Below are positions 10,751 to 23,664 of a stretch of DNA of 64,000 nt, one piece after another; positions within the stretch are counted from its first letter, which is position 1, and each line of letters opens with the position of its first letter. A program made the translations under genes and the position numbers. This DNA comes from Haliotis asinina (taxonomy: Eukaryota; Mollusca; Gastropoda; Lepetellida; Haliotidae), in assembly GCF_037392515.1 (NCBI RefSeq), contig NC_090281.1, positions 51,748,753-51,812,752 on the forward strand. Reading direction: 5' to 3'. Below the pieces are notes generated by a model, which saw only the letters and a program-made list of their open reading frames with translations, made no database searches and was not told the DNA's origin.

Positions 10751-13464
10751 CTCATCACTACTCCAGGAGTCAGCTGTAGCTGCTATTCTTTTCACAAAAC
10801 TTGGATCTTGTTTGTTCTTAGAGTCATCCTTGAGATGATCATCATAGGCACTGTCTGTGTTGGGAACCCACACCAAAATATTGCGGTCACTTCCTCCGCT
10901 GAACAGTTCATGGCTGTTAGTGTTAAACAGACAACAGTTGACAACGTTATAATGCCCTCTCAATGTGTTGATGTAGTTGCCTTTATGAAGATCTAAGATG
11001 TCGATGTTACCGTCACTTGGCACAAATATCACATCCGGGCAGCCGTCGTGGGACAGACCAATCTGGATATGTTTCTTGCTGTCGTTTTCTATTGAGCCGT
11101 AATTCACCATGCAGTTTTTTCCAGTATATGTGTTCCACAAACGCAGTCTGTTGTCTGTGCCGAATGTCACCAGAAACAAGCCATCATGAGTAAAACTCAG
11201 GCCATTCACTCGTCCACCGTGGGCTGTTGTGGCTAAAGACAAGTAACACAACATTAAGATACAATCTAACTTTGGTTAAAATGTGTAATAATACATAACA
11301 ATGAATGAATGAATGAATGAATGAATGAATGAATGAATGAATGAATGAATGAATGAATGAATGAATGAATGAATGAATGAATGAATGAATGAATGAATGA
11401 ATGAATGAATTACAATATTTCATCTAAAATATTCTTAACAAAGATGAAATTACTAAACTAGTTTACTACATACCTGAAAAGTGATACACCTGAAAAGTGA
11501 TCTTTGAATGGAAAACAAGAACAAATACACAAATACTTGCCAGGACTGACAGGTTGGTGCTAAATGTTAGTACCTGCAAGTTGTTCAACAAGTTCAGTTC
11601 AACCACAATATCTATAGAAATATTTCCGGGACTGGTTCAAGACTTACAGCTGGCAACCGAAGATGCTGCCTCTCCATTGTGTTGATCTAGAGACATGAGA
11701 TGCCCCTTGGCTGTACGTACATCCCAGAGCAGGACACGATTGTCAGCACTGAAACAGAGTTGTGTAACCCCATCACTGCAACATCGTTAGATTTCAAATA
11801 TCTCCTCATGTTTGCTCATGTTTCATTCATATCCGCCATGTGACAGTGACAGTACACAATTGCATCTGAATCAGATAATATTCAGTGATAAATATTGTTA
11901 CTAATCAGGATATGATTTCAAGTCACCAAACCTGGCCACCAGATCAGTTTTGCCCCTTCTAATGACCGGAATAGTTTGGTAGGTACCTAGTCTAACTGTG
12001 AATCTTCATTGCAGATCCTATTAAATAACAAGTCAATCACATGCCAACCAATTTCTTTTTATCCAGATGGGTCGTATTATTTGCTTCCTCCCCTTTTTCA
12101 AAATCCTTGATCCATGTCTGGCATCAACATTGTATCACCGGCTCATAACTCCATTCTGTTAAGATAAGGGCTTGGGGCCTACCGGTATTTATACAATAAG
12201 ATGAAAAAAATCTGAATTAATGGGTTTTATTGAACTAACCTGCCTGTTGCCAAAATAAACTCATCCCTTGAAGACCACTTGACTGACATTACACATGACC
12301 TGTGTCCCTTGAGCATATGGGTTGCTGACCCAGCCTTCAGATCTACCAGCTTCACAGTTGAACCTTGACAGCCAACAGCAAGCAGGTTGTGTTTGGTGGC
12401 AATGGGAGACATGTGATGACTGTATACAATAGTGCTGAACTCAAATGTATCTGCTGGCTGTGGATAAAAAGAGATCTTGAACACCTGTTTTTATGAAAAC
12501 ATGTACATACCAAATTGAGTTCTGAGTTGACAATAAGAGTAATTTGACTTACTGTTTAACAAATTCTTTTTGTTTAAGTTGATCCAAAGGTCATTTGAAA
12601 TGATACATTGGTAGGCAATATGAGAACTTAAAAAACACTATTCTAAAATGATTTTGGCAAGGTTTGATGACATTAGACAACAGACAAGACAAATGATTAA
12701 GCATTCCAGACATATGTTATAATAATCACTACTGCACAATGAAAACTCTCACCACAAGCCTGTTGGTATCCCACACTTTCAACAGTTTATCAGTTCCACT
12801 GGAGGTGAATATGCCCGTGTCTAACGGGTACCACTGTACAGTCTGGATGCTGTGTTTGTGCATGTATCTATTGGATCTGTCCACTCCACAGACATACTTA
12901 TAGGAGTGCTTAACATTCCCACTGAAATTCTCCAGGTCATGAACAGATATTCCCCCAGTGGAGCCTCCGGATAACAAGCTGAAAACAAATGCAACAAAGT
13001 AAACAGTTGATTGGGTATAATGATACAAACAGATACCATTTCGAGATGGTCATGAATAAGGAAACAGAAACAAAGAAAACTTTTTTCAGAAATGTTTCTG
13101 ATACAAATCTTTCGGGAGATTTAATTATGTTAACCATGTAACCATGTAAATGTGAAGGATGAGATGAATCATATGAATGAATGAACGAATGTTAACGTCA
13201 GTGGGAAATCATTTGTAATCAATACGTAAAAATTCGGTGCCTTGGAATCTAATACCTACAGCCACCAGCGTTAAAAATAAATCATGCTTACTATCTTGAT
13301 TCAATCAAGTCGATGTCCATGGTGTTAATGCCACCATCATGGACTCGGTCGACATCTCTGTGTTTACTAAGTTCCAAACTAAATATTCTTCTGGTTGTTT
13401 CAGCTCTAGATAATATCAGAGGGTTGTTAATGCCGTATTCTCTGTCCGTAAATAGTCTCAGCAT
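10742..13464 (-). CDS. ERCC8: ERCC8 / Cockayne syndrome A WD-repeat protein, complete
   Basis: WD40 substrate receptor of the CRL4-CSA (DDB1-CUL4) ubiquitin ligase, which acts at RNA polymerase II stalled on damaged DNA (transcription-coupled repair). Exons in transcript order: 13292-13464, 12753-12978, 12240-12457, 11648-11748, 10742-11232, giving 1209 nt and 402 aa (human 396). It starts [15 protein letters not shown], with conserved [18 protein letters not shown] and the DDB1-facing N-terminus. WD blades include [28 protein letters not shown]...[32 protein letters not shown] and [14 protein letters not shown]. The tail is acidic (SWSSDEDE). Exon 3 is taken from the acceptor at 12458-12460 because [18 protein letters not shown] then aligns with human without a gap. 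Intron 4 carries a long AATG microsatellite. It is head-to-head with RCL1. The stop abuts a SINE tail. Confidence 0.96.
11300..11410. repeat. (AATG)n microsatellite
   Basis: About 27 uninterrupted GAAT/AATG tetranucleotides in the last ERCC8 intron, roughly 70 bp from the exon 5 acceptor at 11233. Translated, it gives an artificial Ser-Phe-Ile-His repeat on the minus strand. Confidence 0.97.
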
Positions 13465-13947
13465 TTTGATCCAGAACTAAACACAACCGGGAGACATCGG
13501 ACTCTCAATGAGATTCATAATAACATAAGAATGCTGCAAACATTGCAAAATGCTTTGTAAATCTCAATATAGTTTTGTTTAAAAGCTCTCACACAGCCCG
13601 AGTTCATGCCATTTTCCATTGCTTTACAAGTACTGCAATGCGTGCAAGGAGCTCACGAAATGATATAATCCGGACAATATTATTTCACGAACATGTTAAC
13701 CTGTTAATGATTATATGAAATTTCAATAATATTACAATATATCTAGTATATATTGTTGGTCAAATGACAATTATTTTGTTTAAACTAAGAAGTAAAAATG
13801 CCAATAATTTCACTATCACAACACTAGAAAGTATTGGCTTCATCCGGCTAGGGTCAGTTAACTTTATACCAGTTTTGTCAATTTTGAACTGTGCGCGATC
13901 TCCTCCCATTAGACGGAACACAGTGCAGACCACGAGGATCGACCATC
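13465..13947. promoter_or_regulatory. Shared head-to-head interval ERCC8 / RCL1
   Basis: Only 483 bp separate the ERCC8 start (13464, minus) from the RCL1 start (13948, plus). The interval must hold both 5' UTRs and probably a bidirectional promoter. A locally more GC-rich patch (GTGCGCGATCTCCTCCC) sits at 13891-13907. No TATA box is convincingly placed. Confidence 0.6.
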
Positions 13948-16900
13948 ATGTCAACAAACACGCTGACATTCGAAGGGTGTAATTTCTTTCGCCAGCGTCT
14001 TGTTTTGGCAACGTTGAGTGGAAAGACTGTTAAAATAAGAAAAATAAGAGTTACAGATGACAACCCTGGTCTTAGAGGTATACACTAATGTTTTGAATAT
14101 GGAAAAGATATGGACTTCTAGTGATGTAATCATATACATATATTTGGGTTTTAGTCACAATCGAACACATATATGGAAATTATATACCAGCATATGTATC
14201 ATACTGAGAAACGAATGTTTGAATTTAGCATTTTCCCCGGCAATTACGAGGATAATTTTGAAAATCAGTGTAAGGCCATCACAAGTACTATAACTTCTTT
14301 TTACTCATTACATTTAATTTTTGACCATTTTGAACTTCATAGTGTTGTGGTGAGAGCGTCCTCCTGGAGAATGGAAGGTCGTAGATTCGGCCACTGGCAG
14401 TGTCATACCAGAAGGTGTTAAAATATGGTACTTGATAGTCCCAGTTTGGCACTCTGCATTAATTAACGGGTTAACAAGGAGTGGTCATTGTCAGTATGTG
14501 TCTGAGCAGGGTATTCATGCTTAAGTGCATCATAATATCTCAGTGAGCGGGCACTATGAAACCAGCCCAGGTCTAGGCTAGTGCAAGCAGCCACAGATAC
14601 ACACGCATGCATGTCATCATATGAGCAAAATATTCTTAAGTGCGGCGTCAAACCCCATTTCATCTCACCTTGAGCTCTCCTCTAGGAAAATTCACTGCTC
14701 AAAAATCACACTTTGAAATGACATAGAACAAATGTACAGGTTTGATGTCCTTTCAAACTTGATGTCGTTCTGATGTTACTGATAATATTATGTGAGTGAC
14801 TTCAATATCAACACCAGGAAGATGTAAACATTGTTACACTGTCAGATGTGATATTTGCATGACTTTGCATGCTAATGTGTATTAGTATGCTGTTTCAGTT
14901 TGCTATTCGTGGGTGTTATTTATAATCCACTTCAGCTTCAGTTTGGTTGTCCCATTCATTTTCCTATGGATGTAGCTATAGATTTACCTTTAATTGGTGA
15001 CGTCTTATGTATTTGTCTTCTTATTATGAGGATAGCATTTTATAACCCCACCATGATGAATAGCTGGTATCAGAGACCATCTAATAAGATGTGGACTCTA
15101 CTGATATTGTGAATGTTTTTCTTTTCTTTTTTTTGACAGATTTTGAAGCTAGTTTTATCAGGCTTCTTGATAAACTTACAAATGGATCAAAAATTATTGT
15201 GAGTGAAACAGGTATGTGATTTATCCTTAAACTTTTGACTTTGCCAAGTAGCTAAATGAAAGTGAGGATATAAACTAATGAAGATATAACGACAATGGAA
15301 ATGAAAAGACAAAACAGACATTTGTTATCAAGTTCTCTATGAACTACCTCATTAATAATGTTAAGGTGATTCTGTTATTCAGTGATGTATTTGTTTGTAC
15401 ACATGTTCCTCCTAGGGCCATTTATAAGCATCAGATTCTCCAGAGCACATGCATGAAAACTCATGATTTGTTTTTTTCATAAAAGAGGTAACAGTTGATC
15501 TTAGTATATGTTTCTTACCATGTCAGTCTCACAGGTGTTTTCTTACAAGTGTAGCTACTTCTTACTTATCTACTGAGTTTAAAATACCAGAAAAGTAAAG
15601 TTAACTGATGTTAACAGAATCAAATGTTTCAATGTTTGTTAGGGTTTATCATTTATATTCCAAGAGACTGTCAGTATCGTATCCAACTTGTAATCCATAT
15701 TAGAATCTCTAATCTAAGTATGTGTGTGTTTATTCAGGAACCAGTGTGTTATATCAGCCTGGGTTACTGTCAGGAGGAAGTATTGAGCATGACTGCAGCA
15801 CCCAGAGATCCCTGGGATACTACATCGAGGGGCTACTGCTGTTGGCACCATTCATGAAACGACCTATCAAAGCTGTCCTCAAGGGTGTCACCAATGACAA
15901 GACAGATCCATCTGTAAGATTTAGCATATACAGAAACATACTATACACAGATACATCAGTACTCTTAAATTTTCACTAAAATATGCTGTATTCGTGTATT
16001 GGTAGTTTCTTTCATGTTTCAGGTTGATTCAATCAAATTGTCCACATTTCCTGTGTTGAAGAGGTTTCTGGGTACAGATGAGGGTCTTGAACTCAAGGTA
16101 GGTCATGTTTGTGGCCAACTTGTGTTATTCCGAGACATGCTGAATAGCAGCTCATGCCCCTCTGGAAGGATTTCATGTTCGTGAAAGAACGTCAGAACTA
16201 CTTCAAACAGGAAAGATAACACTTTTCCTGTTTGATTCCTGTGGTACTTAACATCACCAAGGCATTCGTACATTATATTGCTGTTTTTTATTATTTAAAC
16301 GGATGAAAACAGATTTATTAATGACATATTCTGGCAGGATTAATACCAGATGTTCACCTTATGTTCCAATTATATTTCTGAAAAGGGTTTAATAATCACA
16401 AATGGGATTTGATTTAGTGAATATGCAAATCAAATTTAATAAAAAAAAACCCAGCTACGTTAAAAATGACTTTAAAATATTTATCTTCCTGGAGTTTTAG
16501 ATGAATTGGCTGAAAAATGCATGAATGACTCCCAAAAGGTCAGACTGAAATATTCCTGGAGATGTGAAATATATAGAAAAGATTAAAGAAGAATTGTTAC
16601 ATACAGATATAATAGTATTCTTTTGAAACTTGTAGCAATTTATTAATACATTTCCTAAAACTGTTGGAAACACTCATACATTTGCCACAAGCCCTCAACA
16701 TCATCAGAACTACTCTCAGTTTGATCAGTGAGAGCCGTTATGTCAACAAACGCATGTTCATGTATTTGAATCTCTCACCGTCAATCTCATGATTCTTATC
16801 AAAAACTTCACGTTAGACTGCACAATTCTGTTAGCTATGTTCTTGGTACTTTCACAGTGATGATATATGTGGTTTCATGATTTTTATGCAATAACATAAA

Positions 16901-19900
16901 CTATGAAGTAGTCAGCATTATGTGTGTTCTGATTGGTTTGTCATATTTTTGCACATGACAAGCATTGAGAGGGGACGAGTTGGAGGTTATGGAAAGGGAC
17001 GAGTGGTGACGAATGGGTTGGTCAGTGACAACTGTCTACTTGAGAAGACATTGTTTGATACAAGTTGTGGTCAAGCGTGACGCTTAAACTGTTGGCTTGT
17101 TATGATGGCACCACCCTTTTATGCGACATCATGGCCACAGTTCCAGAGTTGCTTGTTGTAGTATGTTGTAACAAGGTGTGCCATTATGGTTCTGCTCATG
17201 ATGAGTTAGATATTAGAACACTGACTTGGGCATGTCTTGCTTCTGTGGAAGCCTGGACACAGCATACATACTACTGGCAAACAAGGATAAGTTGATGACT
17301 GACCTGACAATTGCTACATATTAGCATGTATGAGTGCTGCCCATTGGTGCTTGCCATTGTGAGTAAAGTGGCCCCTGATTGTCCAAACTCAAGTGTAGTT
17401 GCTACACTGACCACGTGAGAGTCTCTATGAGCAAGGTATGTGCAGCTTCATGCTTAATCAATTTCATCGTCATGCACTGCACATGCTCAAGCCTACATCT
17501 GCTCTCCCTTTCACTAAACAGATGTGTTTGCTCACTGCCATGCATCGCCTACTTCTCATGAACATGTTCTCTGTGCTTATCCAACTTATCCTTGCATACA
17601 CACTAATTTTTATGAGTGATGCAACACAAAACCAAACAATTCTTCTGATCATTAATTCTGAAATTCATCAGATAGTTGGTAGCTATATATTTTTAGGTTT
17701 ATGGCAACATAACAGAATTGCCTTGTTATCCAATCAAACGCCATGGATTAATTGCAATATGTATATTATTACCCATGGTGGAGTTACCACTGATCATTGA
17801 TGTCTGGTAACAAGTTCACCTTGTTGCCAGGTAACCTGTTGTAGAGACCCCCAATGGTGTCATCCTATGTTCGTGAAAATATTGTATCTTGTTCACCTTG
17901 ATGCCAGGTGACTCGGCGTGGTGCCGCCCCAGATGGTGGAGGGGAGGTTGTGTTGTGCTGCCCATGTCGTCAGAAGCTCCGACCCATACTGTTTACAGAG
18001 GCAGGCAAAGTGAAGCGGATCAGAGGTGTTGCGTATCCTTGACACAGAGAGTAACAATATTGAAAACAGATGCTGACCTGTTGTCTCCTAGCCAGTAATT
18101 TTTTAGCAGAGGAAAATTCTGTGAACAGAAAACATCAGTATAATATTTCAATAGTGTTGGGGTTTTTTTTTTGGTAAGTGTTTATGAAAATTGAAAAACT
18201 ACTGGCTTGATCATGGTTGTTGGCCAGGATTGCTAACTTACATGTTTGAGAAACTTAACTATCATCAGGTGGGCGACAAGAGTATCACCTTCCATCACCA
18301 ACAGGATTGTGGAGTCAACACGAGGGGTGCTCAACCAGTTCCTGCCAGATATCTACATCTACACAGACCACAGGAAGGGTGGACAATCGGGAAAGTAGGT
18401 CACATTTTGCTATAGCTAGTGATCATTGTCAGGAAAGTGGGTTACACCTGGTTGCAGCTCATAATCGTCAGGAAAGTAGGGCACACCTGGCTATAGCTGG
18501 TAATCCTGAGTGTGGAAAGTAGGGCACACCTGGATACAGTTGGTAATCATTATCAGCAAAGTAGGTCATGTCTGGCCTGGGTATTGCTGATAATTATCAG
18601 GAAGTAGGTCACATCTGGTACTCAGTCAGGAAGGTAGGTCACATCTGGTAATCATGGCCAGGAAAGTAGCTCACATCTGTCTATTACTGTAATCATTATC
18701 AGGAAATAGGTCACATCTGGCTAAAGCTTGTAATCATTGTCAGGAAAGTAGGTTACATTTGGCAATAGCAGGTAATCATTGTCAGGAAAGTAGGCGACAC
18801 CTAGCAATAGCTTGTTATCAGTATCAGGTTGGGAGGGCAAAGCTGGCAGTAGCTGGTTATCTTATTATAAAAGTAAGCTGAAGCTGACAATCACCGGTAA
18901 TCATGTGGAAAGTAGGCCACACCTGGTAATGACTGGAAAATAGACCACGATTGGCAACTGCTGGTATGTGTCCTTAGCACATGCATGCATACATATAGCA
19001 CCACAACCGCTGTGTATTATTGTATGTATCAATGTATACTGAAGACATTAATAGAGCATCAGGATCTTGTTATGCTTGTGTTATCATTGCATTCACTATG
19101 TCTTTCTGCTGTGTAGAAAAGGACATAGCATGTCAGAATAGGCATAATAGTCATGGCATTTTAAACAAGAAGAACTTTGAAAACAAACAGACTTCAGATG
19201 AAGTAAGCAGTGAACCGTAGAAAGACAGAGGGTTCTGTACAAAATATATTAAACCATACTATCAGAGATAGGAGTCTGCGGTGTACTAGAATGCAAGGCT
19301 GACTATGAGTATCCAGTTTCACTGTGATATAGCTGAAATAATGTTACATGTCTAATTAACTAAGTAATGTATTGATTAAGAGCCCTCTCATCATCCTGAA
19401 GCCCTGGGTCTATTTCTCAGCATGCTAGTATTGCAAGCATTCATACTAAGGCCATACTTGCTCATTCATTGAAGTCGGTGTTCAACCCAGCTAACAAACT
19501 TCCACAATTCCAGATCCCCAGGCTTTGGACTGACTCTGGTAGCTGAAACTCTGAATGGGGCGTTCCTGTGTGCAGAGTCCACCTCCAATGAGAAAGGATC
19601 AACAGAGGGTCCAACAGTGCCGGAAGACCTCGGCAGAAACACGGCTAAACTCCTCCTAGAGGAGATATACAGGGTGAGCTGATACGGATCTCACTGTTGT
19701 CAATAATGTCATGTGTACCTCTCAGATTCACACCCCATGGGGAGTCCAACTTAACACTAACTGATCAACTGATCAAGTATGGTTTTATGGTGCTTTTAGC
19801 AATTTTTCAGCAATATCATGGCGGGGGACACCAGAAATGGGCTACACTTATTGTACCCATGTTGGAAATCAAACCTGGTCTTTGGCATGACGAGTGAATG

Positions 19901-21839
19901 CTTTGACCGCTAGACTACCCCAACAAGCCATTTCGACTTAGAACTACTTCCCAGCATCCTATGTTGGTTGGAAGAGGTAACATAATGGATTATGTAGATG
20001 TGCCTTGGTTGATTGGAAGTCATTGTGCCCAAGCAGTATAGTTTGTTGCTCATGATATCTGTCACTTGTTTATCTGGTCCAGACTTGATCACAGGCCAGT
20101 CGTATGACTGAAATATTGGTGAGAATGGTGTTGAACAAGAAACAAATTGGACAAGCTTTTCCAGATGTGGTGTATGGTGTATGGTGTATTGGTTTGCCTG
20201 CTCGGAGTGTGTACTTGTTATGTATAGGAGAAAATACGCCTCCAAGGTTTTGGTAGACAAAACGGGGGGGGGGGGGGGGGAGAGATTTTCTCGACCCCAA
20301 TGGTTTTACATTGTCTACCCAAACCGAGGAGAAGTGTTTTCTCTAAGACATATACCGTCAATGATGGGTAATTAAAATTTAGATGATCATTTAATGAAGC
20401 TACATAACAACAATATTTGAAGCACCGTTAAATCAGTTTAATGAAAGTAACTATAAGTAGATAATTTAACCTCCCCACGTTTGTCGGCCACGTGGCCGTG
20501 TGGTAGAGCGTCTGACTTCTGATCTGATATTTGCACTTTCAATCCTGCCAGGGAAAGTATTTGTGTAGTGAGTTTAATCTTGAATGAAATTTTTCAATTG
20601 ATTTTAAATGCTCATGTATCATTTGAATGTTGATATTCATATAAAGTTAGGAAAAATAAGCAGTCTTACTAACGAAAAGTAAAACCTGGGAAGAGGTCTT
20701 TCTAGCGAAAGGTAAAACCTGTCCCTCCAAAACAAAAACCTAAAATGCAGTTATTCTGGGAAAACAAGAGATGACCTAATACATAGTGAGAAGCGCACTT
20801 TAGGTTTATATATCCACTACAAGGTGTGGATTCTGGGTTAGAATCGGTTCAGAGCCATCTAAGCTGGTCATACACTTTCACTAACAGATACTCAATCATC
20901 CTTTCACTAACTCACTGTTGCAGGGTGGCTGTGTTGACTCAAGTAATCAGAGTATGGCAGCCCTCTTCATGGTCCTGGGACAACAGGATGTCTCAAAGAT
21001 ACAGACTGGAACCTTGTCGTCTTACACGTATGGAAACACTACTTAAGTCACCAGTATTAATCTATGTTATGTTACTGTATACATCTTTGCAGACATGTTC
21101 AGTGAACTCCATTATAACAGTAATGAGCTTTAATGCATTCATTAACCATCAGCCATCCAGACAAATTTCACTCATATGAGAGAGTCTGAACTAAGTTAAT
21201 AATGGTCATGATGATACTATTCTTATGGTAGGTATGTGTAACAGTGTTGCCAGGATAGTTGTCAAAATATACTGATTTAAACATCACCCAGTTCTTTCAA
21301 ATTAGTACAGTTCTCATGTTTTGAGAGATTATGTATGGTAATTTGAAAGATTCTGGTGATCGTAGTGTATGAAATAAGCCAAACCCCCTGCCAGACATCA
21401 AGGTCGCTATCATCAAAATGTTACCAGGCTAGAATGGATTTAACCAGACCAATCCAAAGAATAGTACTGGAACATGTTTTCTAAAAAATTTCACCAGACC
21501 AATTGGCTGGCAAGCTGTAATTTAGATTTTTGACAGAAATCTAGCCCGTCTCAGGTGGTCGGACAGGCTTTTGTTATACACTGGCGATCCATAGTGTGTT
21601 TGAGGACTAGAGAAATACCTCTTACATTTGGAAACTGAGACTGACCCATGTAGAGTTAAAATGCCTGTTTCAGGATCCAGTTCCTGCGAGACATCCACCA
21701 GTTCTTCCAGGTTCAGTTCAAGGTGGATGTTGAGAGTCATGACCTAGAGGATGAGGAGGGGCTGCAGGAGGGAGGGGAGAAGCTTCTCTTGACCTGTGTA
21801 GGGGTTGGTTTTACAAATGTCAGTAAACCTGTTTTATAG
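13948..21839 (+). CDS. RCL1: RNA 3'-terminal phosphate cyclase-like protein RCL1, complete
   Basis: Nucleolar member of the RNA cyclase family without cyclase activity; binds BMS1 and acts in SSU-processome cleavage of pre-18S rRNA. Nine exons: 13948-14077, 15140-15211, 15738-15913, 16023-16097, 17908-18032, 18269-18394, 19514-19673, 20924-21027, 21674-21839 (1134 nt, 377 aa; human 373). Recognisable blocks: GCNFFRQRLVLATLSGK, KIRKIRVTDDNPGLR, YQPGLLSGGSIEHDC, LAPFMKRPIKAVLKGVTND, RRGAAPDGGGEVVL, RVSPSITNRIVESTRG, DIYIYTDHRKGGQSGKSPGFG, VPEDLGRNTAKLLLEEIYRGG, and the C-terminal KLLLTCVGVGFTNVSK. The exon 5 donor is a weak GC|GTATCC, chosen because it alone keeps frame and alignment. The exon 6 donor seeds a minisatellite. 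Head-to-head with ERCC8, tail-to-tail with NRDC. Confidence 0.96.
14338..14672 (+). mobile_element. SINE family D (tRNA-like head, AAGTGCGGCGT tail)
   Basis: Head GTTGTGGTGAGAGCGTCC with A-box-like sequence and GGTCGTAGATTCGG as B box. It ends TATTCTTAAGTGCGGCGTCA, a tail related to but distinct from families A and B. It lies in RCL1 intron 1. Confidence 0.6.
18390..18965 (+). repeat. Minisatellite built from the RCL1 exon 6 splice donor
   Basis: Begins at the true junction (exon GGGAAA, intron GTAGGTCACAT; junction after 18394) and runs as diverged units of about 46 bp, each carrying GGAAAGTAGG or a close variant, for example near 18433, 18472, 18506, 18557, 18630, 18660, 18741 and 18786. 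At least ten donor-like copies. See findings. Confidence 0.85.
19777..19926 (-). mobile_element. SINE family B
   Basis: Minus-strand reading: TTGGGGTAGTCTAGCGGTCA, GACCAGGTTTGATTTCC (B box), GTGTAGCCCATTTCTGGTGT, CCGCCATGATATTGCTG, then AAAAGCACCATAAAACC. It lies in RCL1 intron 7. Confidence 0.85.
19945..20125 (+). mobile_element. SINE family A, strongly decayed
   Basis: Only blocks such as TATCTGGTCCAGACTTGATC and GACTGAAATATTGG remain, preceded by a poorly matching version of the GGTTGACAC region. It follows directly on the family B copy. Confidence 0.45.
20262..20281. repeat. Long poly-G run
   Basis: Essentially pure run of about 18 G on the plus strand inside RCL1 intron 7, able in principle to form a G-quadruplex and prone to sequencing error. 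Confidence 0.9.
20478..20565 (+). mobile_element. tRNA-like SINE head fragment
   Basis: GGCCGTGTGGTAGAGCGTC reads as a tRNA A-box region, followed by TGACTTCTGATCTG and a weak B box TTTCAATCCTGCC. The rest of the element was not delimited. Confidence 0.5.
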
Positions 21840-22239
21840 CATACAAACAGGGCTTGTGTTTTCATTCCTGGATATTTCCAATGACTCATAGGATGAAATC
21901 AGTCCTCATCACGCTTTGCTCATTTTAAGAGTATGTTTAATGGATCTGGTTGTCAGACTTTGTTTTTGATGGAGTGTCATTGTGTAGATTGATATTCACA
22001 ATATCAATCACTTGTTTGTGTGGTCCAGACTTGATTATTTACAGGGCACCTTCATGAAGATGGAGGATTGTTAAGCACATTTTTAAACAAACATCTCTAG
22101 ATCTTACAGGATATATATAGCACACATATCCATGCAACTACTGTTGCTCAAGGCACTGGTATTTGTTTTCCCTTGATCATTGGATGTTCGTCTCAGTGTC
22201 ACATCGTATTATCAATCTCAAGTCCCTGGGGAGTATACA

Positions 22240-22612
22240 ACTCTTGCTGCCACTAGGCACACCGAGTTTATTGTGGCTCCCTCATCCTAATGTGGTACCC
22301 AATTCACAGTTGGGTGGACTGGGACACATAGTCACAGTGCTTTGTCCACGTTCTGCAACTAGATGTATGCATGTATGCACGTATTCATGTGGTCACCATC
22401 TGATCATATACCAAAAGATTTGAGGGTTCTTTTAAGTGCACAAGGTTGTGTACTGCACACTAGGGGTTGTGACAACACTGAAAGAGTCTGCACACCAAGT
22501 TGACTCCAAGGGATTTACACCCGGTAACAGGTGGGGTAGATCCTGACACCTCAACCTCGCTGGATCACTAGCCTGGTGCTTTAGCCAGCTTGCCCACCGT
22601 GCCCCTTAGATA
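22240..22612 (-). mobile_element. SINE-like repeat, minus strand
   Basis: On the minus strand it starts AGGGGCACGGTGGGCAAGC and continues TGGCTAAAGCACC and a GGTGTCAGGATC box, then ACCGGGTGTAAATCC. The tRNA-like head and single location make it a probable but decayed SINE; the far boundary is uncertain. Confidence 0.45.
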
Positions 22613-23664
22613 TAGGAATTAGAGGAATACGTTGTGCATCTGGTGGTCAGACATTTGAACAAAAGCTTCAAAAGTCAACATTCCCATACAAGATCAGCAT
22701 CTTGAATAGAAAATATAAAATGTGGTAAATAACTCTCTGCAGAACTTTCTATGTATACTCTAAACAGTGATGTGATATACGTGACCTACTCTTGAATGCT
22801 GTGATGCCATGGGACAATGATGTTCTGTTCTTCCATGGTCCGTCTCATGAGAATGAATGTGTCCGAAGTACCAGTAACTCATTCTTCATGATTAGACATG
22901 ATTATTTACAGACCACTTCCATATAGCTGGAATATTGCTGTGCACATGATTTAACAACAAACAGCACCATGTTTTCTTGTGCATGTCCCGAGTTTGAGAC
23001 TTGCCATTGTTGTCTTAAGGAATAACAAAACAAGTTCAGTAGTTATTGCTTTAGTTTATTGGATGCATGGACAGAACCATAACAAACATAAAATAAAAGA
23101 GTTTCACATATATCCATGCTTCCATTCAAAGATGAAGTGAAGATTTAAGATGTGTCCTTGACAGGAAACAGCAGTCAGATGAGTATTCATATCAAACTTC
23201 TCTGGGGAAACTTGAAATGTCAACTGTTGTCCACAACGTTGACTTGATGGACTTGAAGAATCACCCGACCACAACTGACATCTACTCATCAACAATCTTA
23301 TCAAAGACAATCTGAGTGTTGGTTTGAAAAATTTCTTATATTTGTTTTAATGAAAATGAAACATCATGACTGACCACAAGACCTACTTCATTTCATTTTG
23401 TTTTTTGTAGATTCCATCATGAAGGGTTGTGTACTGTGTAGAGCGTCTCTTTTGTGGGTTAACAACATAAACTTTGTTCAGTTTATATCAAGATTAACAA
23501 GTTAAATTATGATGAATTCCCTGCCCTCATTTACCACCATGGCTTGGTTTTGCATCATCTGTGTTGGCGCTAGTTTAGAACAGTTTCTCTTACTCATAAG
23601 CATCAGAGTATCAGTAAGCAATCAAGATGAGTCAGCCTTTGACATGGGTAATCAAATCAGACCA

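Noticed and set aside
11184-11423. SFIH-repeat open frame
   Set aside because: Translation of the AATG microsatellite in an ERCC8 intron.
12458-12484. Alternative longer ERCC8 exon 3 starting VFKISFYPQ
   Set aside because: The acceptor at 12458-12460 gives gap-free alignment with human CSA; the longer form inserts nine residues in a WD blade.
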